This document shows positions 35,051 through 47,419 of a DNA stretch of 64,000 nucleotides, piece by piece. The translations under genes and the position numbers were made by a program. The notes below the pieces were generated by a model. It saw nothing but the letters and a program-made list of their open reading frames with translations. It was not told the DNA's origin and did not search any database. This stretch comes from Reticulitermes speratus (taxonomy: Eukaryota > Arthropoda > Insecta > Blattodea > Rhinotermitidae): NCBI GenBank assembly GCA_021186555.1, contig JAJKFL010000004.1, positions 6,934,001 to 6,998,000 on the forward strand. Reading direction: 5' to 3'. Every line of letters begins with the position of its first letter. The first letter of the stretch is position 1.

Positions 35051-35310
35051 ATGGGCTGTGGTTCGAATTCCGGTGGCACAGCAACTCCTTCTCTTCCCGA
35101 CGTTCAAACCGGCCCTGGGACCCACTCAATCTCGTGCGTGTTGTGTATTGGAGCTTTACACCTGAAGTAAGCGGCCGGAGCCTGAAGCTGACCATTTACC
35201 TGTATCTAGTACCGAGGTGAAGAATGCACGGAGTATACCTCCACTGTCCCATATGCCTTCATGATGTGATGATTTATTAAGCACAGGGACGACTTTGTCT
35301 TTTTACGTTT
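35050..35310 (+). mobile_element. SINE C copy abutting a retrotransposon 3' end
   Basis: Begins at GGTTCGAATTCC, then GGGACCCACTCAATCTC and the tail CCCATATGCCTTCATGATG. Its start coincides with the end of the reverse-transcriptase fragment 34385-35050, so it may be that element's 3' tail or a fusion. Confidence 0.55.
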
Positions 35311-35481
35311 TATAAATACTAAACACAAGTTTACATTTTTGAACAGTTATTGCTTAATTCTGATTTCATTACTGAGGCTGCTTCAAAATCATAGATTGTC
35401 TGCTGTTTAATGAGGCACCTGGAAAAGGACACGAAGGCCACGGAATTCCCAAAACGTAGTAACTTATAATCCGACCGAAAT

Positions 35482-35912
35482 TCGAACCGGATACCTCCTG
35501 AATTCGACGCAGACACCTCTTGAATTTAAACCGAATACCTCATGTATTCAAACAGGATAGGCTTACCTCCTGACTTCGAACCGGTCGAACCGGATACCTC
35601 CTGAATTCGACGCAGACACTCTTGAATTCAAACAGAATACCTCATGTATTCAAACAGGATAGGATTACCTCCTGACTTCGAACCGGTCGAACGGATACCT
35701 CCTGAATTCGACGCAGACACCTCTTGAATTCAACCCGAATACCTCATGTATTCAAACAGGATAGGCTTATCTCCTGACTTCGAACCGGATACCTCCTGAA
35801 TTCGACGCAGATACCTCTTGAATTCAAACCGAATACCTCATGAATTCAAACCGGATAGGCTTACCTCCTGACTTCGAACCGGATACCTCCTGAATTCGAA
35901 TCTAGAGCTTAA
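35482..35912. repeat. 94-102-bp tandem repeat built from a B-box-like block
   Basis: About 4.3 copies, each with TTCGAACCGGATACCTCC, TGAATTCGACGCAGAC and a CATGTATTCAAACAGGATAG part. GGTTCGAA-type blocks recur on the minus strand, and tRNA-like sequence flanks the array on both sides (about 35395-35480 and 35905-35930). It looks like an expanded SINE promoter region. Confidence 0.8.
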
Positions 35913-35930
35913 CAATTGCGCCAAACAAAG

Positions 35931-36654
35931 CGTAGATTTTGTATGTTGTACACTTTGTTCAATTTATAGTTGTAATTGTCTTATTTGTTGAAGTATACAA
36001 GGTACTATTGCTAAGCTGTGACGATTCTCACATTTGGAAATTGTATATTACAGACGGTCACTCATTCCACTGCTGCACGGAATTTTGTAGTCATGGTGAT
36101 CTTTTTCTCCCCCATAGAAGGCTCTCTATAGAACATTAATAAAATAAATGAAAGACAATTTTTACAAATTTTCTCTCGGACAGTGGAGTGACGTTTTATT
36201 TGACCGCATTAATTTTTCACAAATCAAATTTACGTCAATGAAAAAGATAGTCTATAAAAAGCAGCAAAGATAGGAGAGATTGTAGTAATGTATAGAGAGC
36301 CATTACCGTGGGCGGGGGGAACTTCGATACGTCATGCTTACAAATCGACTTGTGTTGCGGGTAGTATTTTACCAGCTTCCCTTCCTTTTGATAGACTCGT
36401 GAGAAAAGAAGTGGGAAACTTATGAAATTAAGGTTAAAATGCGGAAGAGTGTTTGAACTCAACTCATTCAACACTGGACACAAAAATTTTGATCTTATTT
36501 TTTATCATTCTTTGCCCACTTTTCAAAACGATCCCATGATGTGGAGGTTCGCATTTTTCGTCTATGAAAATAGACTTGCGTAACGGATTTTCATGGAATT
36601 TTGTTTTGGTTATCCATTAAAATTTATGTAATAAACTCATTTTGAATTGTGCTG
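35931..36654. other. unassigned DNA
   Basis: Nothing recognised; the same applies to 36941-37422, 37582-38164 and 38736-39471. Confidence 0.35.
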
Positions 36655-36940
36655 TCTTCCAGGTTGTGAGGTCGTGTAGGCTAATAGACGGTTACCAGAT
36701 TTCTAAGGAATTAGATGCCTCCCTCAATAAAAGAACAGTAAGTCAAGTATTTAATAAGAATCCTCAAGGAAGTCGACCAAGAGGACGACCAAGAAACAGA
36801 TAGTGGAATTGTGTACAAACAGACATTAAGAAGTGTAAAATTAACAACTGGAAGAAAGGTCAAAAAACAGAGCTGACTGGGAAAGGGCCATTAAGGAGGC
36901 GAAGGTTCGCATTGGACTGTAGTGCCACCGAAGAAGAAGA
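36655..36940 (+). pseudogene. non-LTR retrotransposon 3' end (family 1-like relic)
   Basis: Contains the decayed C-terminal signature RPRGRPRNR-like, then NNWKK...KNRADWERAIKEAKV, ending in an AAGAAGAAGAAGG repeat. Stops and frameshifts interrupt it. Confidence 0.65.
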
Positions 36941-37422
36941 AGGAGATGCCTCCTCTCCATAATATTCTGCAGTCTCAACTGTCGCAGTTTACCTTGGCCT
37001 ATCCTTCGATGGTACTCCTGAGTGATTTTCTAGCTGCTGTAGTGGTGGTGAACAGCGAAATTCCTGCTCCTGCCCGGTCGCTTTAAGGCGTAGTCACAAA
37101 CTGAACTTTCCGATTCATACATGTGACAGACGTGCTAATATCTGATGTCAATTTCTAATCGCGGAAACCAAGTTTATACTCGTACATTAGAGAGTCCGTG
37201 AGGGAGCCGTGGTCGGTACTGCAGTGCTCCAAGCGGGCTAGCAGGTTCGATATCTTATAGGCGTTTTGTGTCATATCAGGCAAAAGCTGCCACTCCTGTA
37301 TATTTTTCAATGCATTATGCTTCGAACCCCTCTACGAGGTTACAGTAGTAACCGCGGAAGGTTTTAATTGTAGTGGACGTTTTCAAAGCGCTCTGAATAA
37401 TAGTCCGGACTTCACACGGTAA

Positions 37423-37581
37423 TTTAAGTCAAAACCAACAAATGCACAAGATTATTAACAAGTATAAAATGTATTTTCAACTCCTACCTATGTTTCGGCA
37501 AATGAATTTCCATCCTCAGGGGTTGAAAATACATTTTCATACTTGTTAATGATCTTGTGCATTTGTTGGTTTTGACTTAAA
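37423..37581. mobile_element. palindromic element with the best-preserved hammerhead-like core
   Basis: Arms ending TTTAAGTCAAAACCAAC and GTTGGTTTTGACTTAAA pair over about 60 bp. The minus strand holds CTGAGGA (37513-37519), a stem, GAAAC (37492-37496), a four-base loop and GTA (37485-37487). Confidence 0.8.
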
Positions 37582-38164
37582 CTCGCGATAAAATGCACGG
37601 TACGTACATCATAAAATTCACACTTTAAAGTTACTGTTTTTCATGTTTGTTATAAGATAATCCATGTTTTAATTGCAGAATTACAGGAGTTGTTAACAAA
37701 TTTTTAACGGCAGCGACGAACAAAGACGTGACACTGAAAATGTGTACTTTTGGCCGGTGTTAACTGGTCTCGAAGGCAGGTGCCGTTTCATTCTTGTGTG
37801 TCTTCAGATAAGCCGGGGTTAGTAACGCCACTGATGCATAAGTCACAATTAAACTTCGAGCAAATTTTGTTTACCCTGGACTTCTTTCTTAATTTTGTTG
37901 TAATATTTAAAGTGTGTTGTGTTGAAAAACGATTATGAAGTCTCGTTTCACAAAACATTCAAAATGTCCGTCTTTATTACGTTTGAAATTAGATTTTGTG
38001 CCAGAAATAAATAAGAATGTTTGGTAACGACACACTAAATTTGCCTCACACACAGGGGCAAATGTTCTACATGTATTTCACATTTTATCTGATGTTAGCG
38101 TGTAAGTGAGTGGATGTGGAGTTACGTCCTGTGGGTGAACTCAGTGATGCAAAATAATAAACGA

Positions 38165-38735
38165 GAAATTAAACCATGATTAACATGGCAAAAGCAGCAT
38201 TCAACAAGAAGACTCTTTTCACCATCAAATTGGGTTTAAGTGTAAGGAAGAAACCAGTAAAGTGCTACATTTGGAGCATAGCTTTGTATGGTGCTGAAAC
38301 GTGGACACTTCGGAAAGTAGATCAGAAATACCTGGAAAGTTTGAAATGTGACTGGAGAAGAATGGAGAAGATCAGTTGGACCGACCGTGTGAGAAATGAA
38401 GAAGTATTACACAAGATCAAGGAGGAGAGGAATATCGTACAACAATAAAAAAAGGAAGGCTAACTGCATTGGTCACATTTTGCGTAGGAACTGCCTTCTG
38501 AAACACGTTATTGAAGGAAAATAGGGAGAAGGATAAAGTGACGAGAGGACGAGGAAGAAGACATAAGCTGCTACTGGATGACCTTAAGGAAAAGAGAGGA
38601 TACTGTAAATTGAAAGAGGAAGCACTAGATCGCACTCTGTGGAGAACTCGCTTTGTGAAGAGGCTATGGACCTGTCGTAAGACAGACTACAGAATGATAA
38701 TGATGAGTGAACTCACTAATCCCAATAATATTAAA
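38165..38735 (+). pseudogene. non-LTR retrotransposon RT C-terminal region (family 2, copy 1)
   Basis: An open frame at 38176-38448 carries ALYGAETWTLRKVDQKYLES and W.RMEKISWTDRVRNEEVL. After a frameshift the homology continues to 38735 (LLDDLKEKRGY, ALDRTLWRTRF). Ends near an ATGA repeat. Starts within the RT region, so it is 5'-truncated. Confidence 0.85.
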
Positions 38736-39471
38736 CTGATGACAGCAACATTTCCTGTTCAGTAGATTTTCTGTCATAGTTATAAATTCCTTAAGGTGTC
38801 GCGACTGACTCACTTTACCCTATCGTTGTTAATTGGAGTTTCACCTCTGAATCAGCACTTACATTCAGGCTCAGAGTAAAGACACTTAGCTCCGATGTAG
38901 GTCTACACTTTTTATGGAAGTGTCTTCTTGGTAAGTCGCCGAATCTGGACTTTCAGACAGACCAACTTCTGTTACGGAAAAGGAACGCCACAGTCATTCG
39001 GTCGTAGACCTTCGGAGTGACGCTAAGACAGTTGCATAATTTGGCAGGGTGCTTGACGAACCGTGGCAGATTTGGTGCGACAGGAAATCGAAACTGGGAG
39101 GAAGTCTGGGGGGTTATTACGAGTAGGCCTATGTGGGGACTCCCCTGTAATTGGGTTAGGTTAAGACAGCAGGCTGTGCCCCTATTAATCTTTCTGTGCA
39201 CGTCCGCCAAGGACGAGCTGTTTGTGTTAGCGGACAGTATCTATTGTAACTCTTGTAACCAAAGGACTGGTGTTTGTATCTCATCATAGCACTGACAGCT
39301 CGGTCAACAAAGTGACCTTCTTGTTTCTTTGTTTGTTTAGGCATTTTCTGCCACTAATTTGATGATGGAGCCTAGTTTTAGGTTTGGTGTAATTGGCATG
39401 TACTGTAACTGAGGGTATAAAATTTCAAAATACGTGACATTCAATGCGTTATGCTTCTTACCTCTTGTTTT

Positions 39472-39835
39472 ATTAGGCGCGTTTGCAAAATTGCGAAAAG
39501 CGACTGTCAGCTTCGTCATGTCTTTGTCTGTGTCGGTCATCCGCATGGAACAATTCGGCTCCCACTGGAGGATTTTCTTGAACCTTTATGTTTGGGTATT
39601 TTTTTTTTCGAAAATCTATCGAGAAAATTCAAGTTTCATTAAAATCCGACAATAATAACGGGTACTTTACATGAAGACCTATGTATATTTATGATATCTC
39701 GCTGAATTCTTCTTAGAACGAGAAATGTTTCAGACAAAAGTAGTACAGGGAATCAAAACACACATTTTATGTTCAATAACTATTTTCCTAAAATGGTGTT
39801 ATTTATGAGGTAATGTGGAGAAATAGGCCACAGAC
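39472..39835 (+). repeat. family J repeat
   Basis: TTAGGCGCGTTTGCAAAATT start, the same internal blocks as 27702-28090, and the end GAGGTAATGTGGAGAAATAG. Here the CTGT tract is short. Confidence 0.7.
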
Positions 39836-40104
39836 GACAATATAATACGGCGCATGCGCTTTGCATGCTGAATAACTAAGGCTACAGACACACACTCAGA
39901 ATATGTAATACTTATTGCTTGTCCACGGCACCAATGGTTACGTGAACATGCCTCAATATTACGTTAGACATGCATTGCCTGTCTTGTTTAGACTTGTTGA
40001 ATGCAGCTTGACAATCGTAATACACTGCATGACTGGATATGACCATCAACTGATAAACGATGTGGTGTCCGATAGTATTTATTTGTCGATTCGGTACTAG
40101 ATGC

Positions 40105-40281
40105 AGGTGAGTCCCGGGCCGCTTTAACCCCTGAGAAGATATTCCAGTACCCACTGAATGGGAGGGTGGTTGGGCCCAGAGCCGGTCTGGACGTTCTGAA
40201 GAAAAGAAAAATCCCTGAAATTACCGGGAATCGAACCTTGCTCTTGCAAACCGATAGCCTAGTTGCTATACTGACTGAGAG
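40105..40281 (-). mobile_element. diverged SINE B relative
   Basis: Shares GGGCCGCTTTAACCCC, GGGCCCAGAGCCGGTCTGGA and a B-box-like GGGAATCGAACC with SINE B, but the rest is diverged. Confidence 0.55.
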
Positions 40282-41453
40282 AAAGGACAAATTCCTGATA
40301 AATTTCGGTTTTTACAACGGAATGAATTATTATTTCTTCGTCTGGCACAGTGGCTGTATTTGCCAAGTATCGTCAGAACGGCAGCGTGCAGCCTGTGTTT
40401 CGCGGTTGGCATTTGCAGTACCGCTCAAGTCAATAGGGTCGCGTGCTACATAGGAACAAACTGTGTACAATCAGCAATGGGAAGTCGTATTCACGTCACA
40501 AACAATTAGGGGCGGATCCCACTGGTTTATTGGCTCTGATCCGATTAGTCCTTCCACTCCGAGGGGAGGGATCCGAGGGCCCGTGACATCACTGCTGTTT
40601 CCCTGATTCACCAGCTACACACGGAAAAACAGATCCGTTTAATACTGAGGTTGTCAACTTTCTTGCGAATTTATCGCTCGGCAACTTTCAGAAGTATTTA
40701 CACGTGCATTTATACCTGTATTTATTACTTGCTAGATACATGAACTCTAGAGCTGTGAATTGCACACCTGCTCTATGTCTTAAGAACCCGGGGTCAGCGC
40801 TCGTCCAAATACCATCCACTGTACCAGGGGCGCCGCTAGCAAGGTGCAAGGTGTTGGACTTTGCACAGACATGGGTTATTGATATTTAGTAATTTATTAA
40901 ATCAAACAATAAATTATTTACAAAAAACTTTCGTACATTTCCTGTAGTTTCAGTCTACGGATTGTTTAAGGGTTTTAATTGTATTGTAAGACATTCCCGT
41001 TGGCCTATCGGTCATAAGTATTTCTTTTATTTAATTCTTTAATCGGTCCGCTCGATAAGTAGTTGTTTATTACAATCCGAACATAATTTGACAGAGTTCA
41101 TCACTAAAGTCTGTGTGTAAGTGTGTTGCTCTTAAATGCGTAAAACATCCAAATTTTTCACCCGTAGATTAATAAGAGTTTTCCTAATTTGGAAAGACGT
41201 AATTCCTACATCGAAAGCTCTGAGCAATCAAATTCAACAGTGACATTCATTTGTCGAGTGGAAGCCATGTTAATATCATTTTCTCTTGTAAAACAAGTCA
41301 GCTGTCTCCCTAGAGACGAGTGTAACAGGGTGAACGAAAATCAGATCGTTCAGAGTTAACCGTGTTAATTCTCCTATGCTTGAATCAACCACTTCTACTC
41401 AAGCAGATTGGCAATAATTTTATCAAATGTAGTTCGTTCTATTCAGACTGAAA
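40282..41453. other. unassigned DNA
   Basis: No supported gene. 41643-42082, 42991-43377 and 43811-44614 are also without identifiable content. Confidence 0.35.
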
Positions 41454-41642
41454 TAGAGTTGAACCTGCTTGTAACCACATCGCTTTATACGACACCTCGT
41501 CTATAGTGTCAGATATTTTTGTGGTACCAATAAATTCCCGCTGTTAACCATAACGTTACACTACTCGGTTATAAGAACACTCGTTTATAACGACACAAAA
41601 TATTCAGTCCCTTTCGTGACGTTTTAACTGAGTTCGACTCTA
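41454..41642. mobile_element. GTTATAAC-type MITE (copy 1)
   Basis: Inverted ends AGAGTTGAACCTG and its partner CTGAGTTCGACTC enclose about 190 bp with TTATAACGAC-type internal boxes. It shares internal sequence, in reverse, with the element at 58129-58316. The termini resemble pogo-type short elements that begin AGTCGAACC..GTTATAACGAC. Confidence 0.65.
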
Positions 41643-42082
41643 ATTCTATTCTATCGATTTCGTCAGTCCCAGAACTGGACGCTTTGTCCGCATTTATTTA
41701 GCTCGCTTTGCACTGAACAACTTAAACCGGACTTGTGAGATTTTGTTCTTAGTATGAAAGTGAACGTAAAATTTTGCCTGCATTTTCATAACTCGCCATT
41801 TGTCTTCTATCAGTATGTTCTAACAAGACTGGGAAAGATGTACTGCATAGTGTAGTACGTAGGATTTCCAACGGTGTTTCTTTTTTCACATTTTCTCAGG
41901 GTCCAAGCGTGTTCCTGCTCTGGTCCTAACATTTTGCGATGAGGCCCCAGGCCTGCATAAAGTATCCATTTGTGGCCTTGCGTAAATTGGGCTTTATTTT
42001 GGGTCAGTATGGATAAAATTCAAGAATTTGCCTACAAATTTTAGTAAAAGTAATTTCGGTGCTGAAGTCAGTTCCGTAGTCG

Positions 42083-42345
42083 GTATAAAGAGTAGGATAT
42101 CGGCTGAACTATACGGAGTTCGAATCCCGGCAGGGCCAAGAGATTATTTTTCTTCTCCAACACGTCCGCGTCTATTCTGGGACCAACTCAGCCTCCTATT
42201 CAATGGGCACCGGGGTTGTTTCCGGGAAATAAACCTGTCGGGGCGTGATATTGACCAGTGACCTCCATATGGTGCGGAGGTTAAAAACAAGTGGAGTTGC
42301 AACTCTACTCCCGTGTATGCTATCATGACATGGAGAAATGAAGAA
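42083..42345 (+). mobile_element. SINE C copy
   Basis: Head with GAGTTCGAATCCC, body GGGACCAACTCAGCCTCC and a tail ending just before the reverse-transcriptase fragment 42338-42990. Confidence 0.6.
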
Positions 42346-42990
42346 TGTGGAATATTTCAACAATTTGGGTAGCATGATAACAAATGATGCAAGATACACA
42401 CATGAAATTAAATCCAGGATTACCATGGCAACAGCAGCATTCAACAAGAAGACTCTTTTCACCAGCAAACTGGACTTAAATTTAAGGAAGAAACTAGTAA
42501 AGTGTTACATTTGGAGCATAGCTTTGTATGGTGCTGAAACGTGGACACTTCGGAAAGTAGATCAGAAGTATCTGGAAAGTTTTGAAATGTGGTGCTGGAG
42601 AAGAATGGAGAAGATCAGTTGGACCGATCGTGTGAGAAATGAAGAAGTATTACATAGAGTCAAGGAGGAGAGGAATATCTTACATACAATAAAAAGAAGG
42701 AAGGTTAACTGGATTGGTCACATCTTGCGTAGAAACTGCCTTCTGAAACACGTTATTGAAGGAAAGTTAGAAGGAAGGATAGAAATGACGGGAAGACTAG
42801 GAAGATGACGTAAGCAGCTACTGGATGACCTTAAGGAAACGAGAGGATACTGGAAATTGAAAGAGGAAGCACTAGATCGCACTCTGTGGAGAACTCGCTT
42901 TAGAAGAGAATATAGACCTGTCGTAAGACAGACTATAGATTTAATGAATGAATGAATGGAGTGAGTGAATGAATGGATGGATGGATGAAT
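42338..42990 (+). pseudogene. non-LTR retrotransposon RT C-terminal region (family 2, copy 2)
   Basis: 156 codons are open (42338-42808). They cover FNNLGSMITNDARY, ALYGAETWTLRKVDQKYLES, W.RMEKISWTDR and WIGHILRRNCLLKHVIEGK. A one-base problem near 42800 shifts the frame, then the C-terminus and a TGAATGAATGGATGG repeat tail follow. A tetranucleotide tail of this kind is usual for elements that use target-primed reverse transcription. Confidence 0.88.
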
Positions 42991-43056
42991 CACGAAACCG
43001 TAATTTGGGAATGACGTGCGGGTAAACTATTGTGGTCTACGTTAGGCCAGTGCAAG

Positions 43057-43060
43057 GCCC

Positions 43061-43096
<36 letters not shown>
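43057..43096. repeat. TA microsatellite
   Basis: (TA)n with one TG step. Confidence 0.9.
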
Positions 43097-43391
43097 CTTT
43101 GGTGTAACAGAGTAAAACTATGAATAATCTCACTTAGGAAGACATCAGAAAGCGCATGGAATTAAAGTATTGCAAAGACGACGTCGTAATTTTGAAGACA
43201 GTATTAAATTATGTGTCAAGAATGTAGCTCGCGTGGCAAGGGTGAGAAGTGCTAACAAAGTTTGTCGATAACCTGAAGGGAAAGGACACGGAAGACCTTA
43301 GGTAGCGCGAAATACAATATTCAAATTAATTTTGGGAAATTATTTGGAGGTTGTAAAGCGTATTAATTTGGTTCAGGATTGGCGAGATTTT

Positions 43392-43796
43392 GCGATCCCA
43401 GTGGCCGCGCGGTCTAAGGCGTGGGTCTGCGACCGCTGGCTTACTGGGATGTGGGTTCGAATCCACCGGGGGCATAGATGTTTGTGTTGTGTTTGTTGTA
43501 TAAGGACGGTAGCATGGAACGTAAAGTGACATGAAGGACGAAAATGATTTAAGAGTACAAAATGGATCAAAGGGGAAAACCCCGGACAGACAAAAAAAAA
43601 AATCCCGCCAAGGGCATGGATGTCTGTCTCTTGTGAATGTTGTGTGTTGTCAGGTAGAGGTCTCTGCGACGGGCTGGTCCCTCGTCCAGAGGAGTCCTAC
43701 CGACTGTGGTGTGTCTAAATTGTGTGTGACCATGAAACCTCGAAAAATGAGGCGGTCTAGTCCCCCAAGGGGCTGTCGAGCCATTGAAAAAAAAAA
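43392..43796 (+). mobile_element. dimeric SINE A
   Basis: Same organisation as 21483-21879: head, middle segment with ACCCCGGACAGACAAAA, then a headless second body and A tail. Flanked by ATTGGCGAGATTTT and ATTGGCTAGCTTTT, a 14-bp duplication with two changes. Confidence 0.85.
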
Positions 43797-44614
43797 ATTG
43801 GCTAGCTTTTTTGCAGCAGGCTGTAATTGTGGGCAGCAGATTGAATTGGTTCAGGAGAACGTCACGCGACAAGCTTTATTTATGTTGTGGAGGATTGCAC
43901 TTTGGACCTTGCAACAAGTGTTGATACTTCATTACTTAAATGACAGCATTAGTAATCTGCTCCAGAGACACTGAGCATGTACTTAATTACACGATATGCT
44001 GTGTAACCTACGTGTACTTACTATCGCTTTGTTTTTGGAGAGGAAATTTACGTTAATGAGGAAGATGTGTGTGTCTTCTTAGTTTGCACTAACCATTGTC
44101 CCAAACTGTGGGTACTACAGAGTGGACTGAATCTGTCTAGTCTTGTTTCTAATGTTATGTGATTTTTAAAGAAAGTTACAAGATTGTAAAAAATTAAAAA
44201 TTGCTTAAAATGTTAATTACTATATAAATATAAAGTCCACTTTAAATCTTTTAACTGTTAACGATAATGAAGTTTGAATGTCGATTTTTCTTTACACAAC
44301 ACAGGAACACATATTCCAGTGACATATCACTTATTATGTGGCACAGTTACACAGCTTTATTCTCGGTTGCTCTCTTATCAATATTGTTTATTACTACCAT
44401 CGAAACTCTTGCTAATATGAAGGAGAGAATTCCCAGACTGACTACGTTCCTCTTTATAGCATCATTAGCTCTTCGTACGTTCAGTTCTCTGACGACAGCC
44501 TAAAATTTGTATATTTCAGAACCAGGGAAATTACAATTTTCACACAGTGACATAAAGTAAGGTCCAAATCACTCAGACTTCTCTGTTTGTAATTTTGTAA
44601 CACTTTATTACTTT

Positions 44615-45200
44615 ATGATAACAAGTGATGCAAGGTTGTACACGTGAAATTAAATCCAGAATTGCCATGGCAAAAACAGCATTCAACAAGAAGAAGAATA
44701 TTTTCACCAGCAAACTGGACTTAAATTTAAGGAAGAAACTAGTAAAGTGCTACATTTGTAGCATAGCTTTGTATGGTGCTGAAACGTGGACACTTCGGAA
44801 AGTAGATCAGAAGTATCTGGAATGTTTTGAACTGTGGTGCTGGAGAAGAATGGAGAAGATCAGTTGGACCGATCGTGTGAGAAATGAAGAAGTATTACAC
44901 AGAGTCACGGAGGAGAGGAATATCCTACATACAATAAAAAGAAGAAAGGATAACTGGATTGGTCACATCTTGCGTAGAAACTGCCTTCTGAAACACGTGA
45001 TTGAAGGAAAGTTAGAAGGAAGGATGGAAATGACGGTACGACGAGGGAGAAGACGTAAGCAGCTACTGGATGACCTTAAGGAAAAGAAAAGATACTGGAA
45101 ATTGAAAGAGGAAGCACTAGATCGCACCCTGTGGAGAACTCGCTTTGGAAGAGGCTACGGACCTGTCGTAAGACAGACTACAGAATGAATGAATTATTAC
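44615..45200 (+). pseudogene. non-LTR retrotransposon RT C-terminal region (family 2, copy 3)
   Basis: The longest intact frame of the family (187 codons, 44625-45188) reaches the natural end after ALDRTLWRTRF, with the tail GAATGAATGAAT. It is close to copies 1 and 2. Upstream RT sequence, including the catalytic motif, is missing. Confidence 0.88.
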
Positions 45201-45261
45201 AGTGTATTCCAATTTAATCTAACCAACAGTCTAACCAATAAGGTAAAATGTACAAATACAT

Positions 45262-45322
45262 AAATTACAGATTCCAACAATCCACGTATTTCGGCCTTTC
45301 CGCCTGTTTCAGGGATAACATG
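45262..45322 (-). ncRNA. decayed hammerhead-like motif
   Basis: In sense: CCCTGAAACAGGCGG, AAAGGCCGAAATACGTGG. The order of boxes is kept, but core bases after CTGA are changed. Confidence 0.35.
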
Positions 45323-46138
45323 TAATGCAATAAGAAATATATTTAAGACAATTAAGTATCTTGCCACATAGTGGAGAGAATACAAAATATAATACGTCTT
45401 GATGTGATTTATTACACTGTATCCCTCTGGAAGGCTGACAGGTCCAAACATGTCAGATTGTTTGGATAAATAATTTTTGTATTCGTATACGTTGTATCTT
45501 GTTGGTTATATTCTTTGATTCTGTATTTGTAATCGTTAAAACATCTTTCCTCTCACGGAAAAATTAAAAGTGAGGGAAGGAATGCGAAATGCAGCATGCA
45601 TGCCCTTCATGTGGGCTACGTTATACCGTCTGGCTTCTAGTACCGTCTGTGTGAGCAGAGAATTCACTAAACTTTGAACTTCAGTTCCTACAGCGCATGC
45701 GCAAAGCCTTTTTTAACGTGCTTTTGAAAATATCCAGCGACTTATTTATGTACTAGCTTTTCGTCAGTACTGTTGTGTCCCATTCTACATGTCTTAGACG
45801 GGAAGACTGAGACCAGAGGCTCAGGCAAGTTGTTCGTCTTGTAGGGGGAGTAGTTGACAGTGAAGATAGTGACGTTAGTGGAATTTTGTGCTTCGTTACG
45901 ACAGGGATGTGGAATTTTCACGGCGGGTTTAGAAGAAATGCATATCGAAATATGACATTTGGGTTAGTCCAAAGTTTCGAAAATATTAATACGAATACAA
46001 ATGTTTTGTTTTAGGAAGGGATTTGTCACGACACGACTTCTTCAAGGCGGAATGAATTCTTCACTTAGTAAGTACTTCGTAATGAGCATATTTCGCTTTT
46101 AGATTAGTTGATATGTTGTCTCTGTAAGATTATTAAGT
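45323..46138. other. unassigned DNA
   Basis: No feature. 46365-47419 holds only an AAT microsatellite (47109-47132). Confidence 0.35.
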
Positions 46139-46364
46139 GCCGATCCCAGTGACCGCGCGGTCTAAGGCATGGGTCTGCGGCAGCTCGCTTACTGGAATTG
46201 TGGGTTTGAATCCCGCCGGGGGCATGGATGTCTGTCTGTTGTGAGTGTTGTGTGTTGTGAGGTAGAGGTCTCTGCGACGGGCTGGTCCCTCGTCCAGAGG
46301 AGTCCTACCGAGTGTGGTGTGTCTAAAGTGTGTGATCGTGAAGCCTCGAACAATGAGGCGGCCT
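46139..46364 (+). mobile_element. SINE A, 3'-truncated
   Basis: Head and body are present up to AATGAGGCGGCCT; the CCCCCAAGG..GTCGAGCC end and the A tail are missing. Confidence 0.8.
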
Positions 46365-47419
46365 TATGGAAGAGTTTACATGTCGGCATGTGTTTGAGAA
46401 ATTAAATGTTCCTTCGCTCTTTGCATTCAAATGTCCACAGCAAAGTACTTTGCATGAGGAGTATGAATATGTGTTTTTATTAATTTGTAACTTAAGTGAT
46501 GAAACTTGTTTCAGTTGAGGTTTGTAAGAGCCAGTTTGTAAGTTACCGTAAGTATTTTTGATGTTGTTTATTTTTTTTTAACAATATTTCTCCTAATCCA
46601 CGAACTTGCGAGTTCCAGTCCATGACTTAATAATTTCACGTTTTATGCTGCAGATACTTTAAATTATTTATTGACGAATTAAGAAACAACGCATTTGAAA
46701 AATAAGTACAGCCAGAACTTAAACGTGTCTTCCGTCATTTGTTCGTTTTATTGAAAAGTCGCTTGTGTTTTATGTGGATTTTGTTGTTCTTCAGTTCCCA
46801 TTTTAAGCAAGTTACGCAATACAAAAATTGTCAACAGACCCATTTTATTCGAGTATATAAACACAACATTTATACTTGAATTATATGAAATTGTTTTTTA
46901 AAGAGTCTCCATTAATCCACTGTTACCCGCTTTGATCTGTTTTGTGTAGCACTGTGTAATACAAATTCTTAATGGTAAAATTTTCTAGAAAAGCAACCTC
47001 GGCCCATAAGCCTATTAATGCATGCTAGTGACAGCAGACGTATTTTAAATATCTGAGTTAAAATCCAAAACAGTCAACGTAAACACTTGGGTTATAAATT
47101 GAGCGTATTAATAATAATAATAATAATAATAAAAAAAGAAAATGAAGCAGAAATTCTTCGTGACAAGGAACATACAAGCATAATTATGTTAGTTTCGTGT
47201 TGTTATGACTACAATTTAATCTCAGACATATTGTATCTTAGCACACTCACCACTGTCACTCACGCTTCGCTGAACACCTGAAGGCGCTTCCTTCAGCGGA
47301 TGAACAAAGCGACTGAGACGGATTTGTCTGTTAACAGTGTATAACACGCGCTTGTGTGTGTCTTAGTATTATGTCGTATTCAAATTTCTCAGAATATAGC
47401 CTACATAATGAACAAGCTC

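Noticed and set aside
43531..43974. 147-codon open frame on the plus strand
   Set aside because: It lies almost wholly inside the dimeric SINE A; the peptide is the translation of SINE sequence.
44267..44503. 78-codon hydrophobic frame
   Set aside because: No homology I recognise, no splice context, AT-rich; open by chance.
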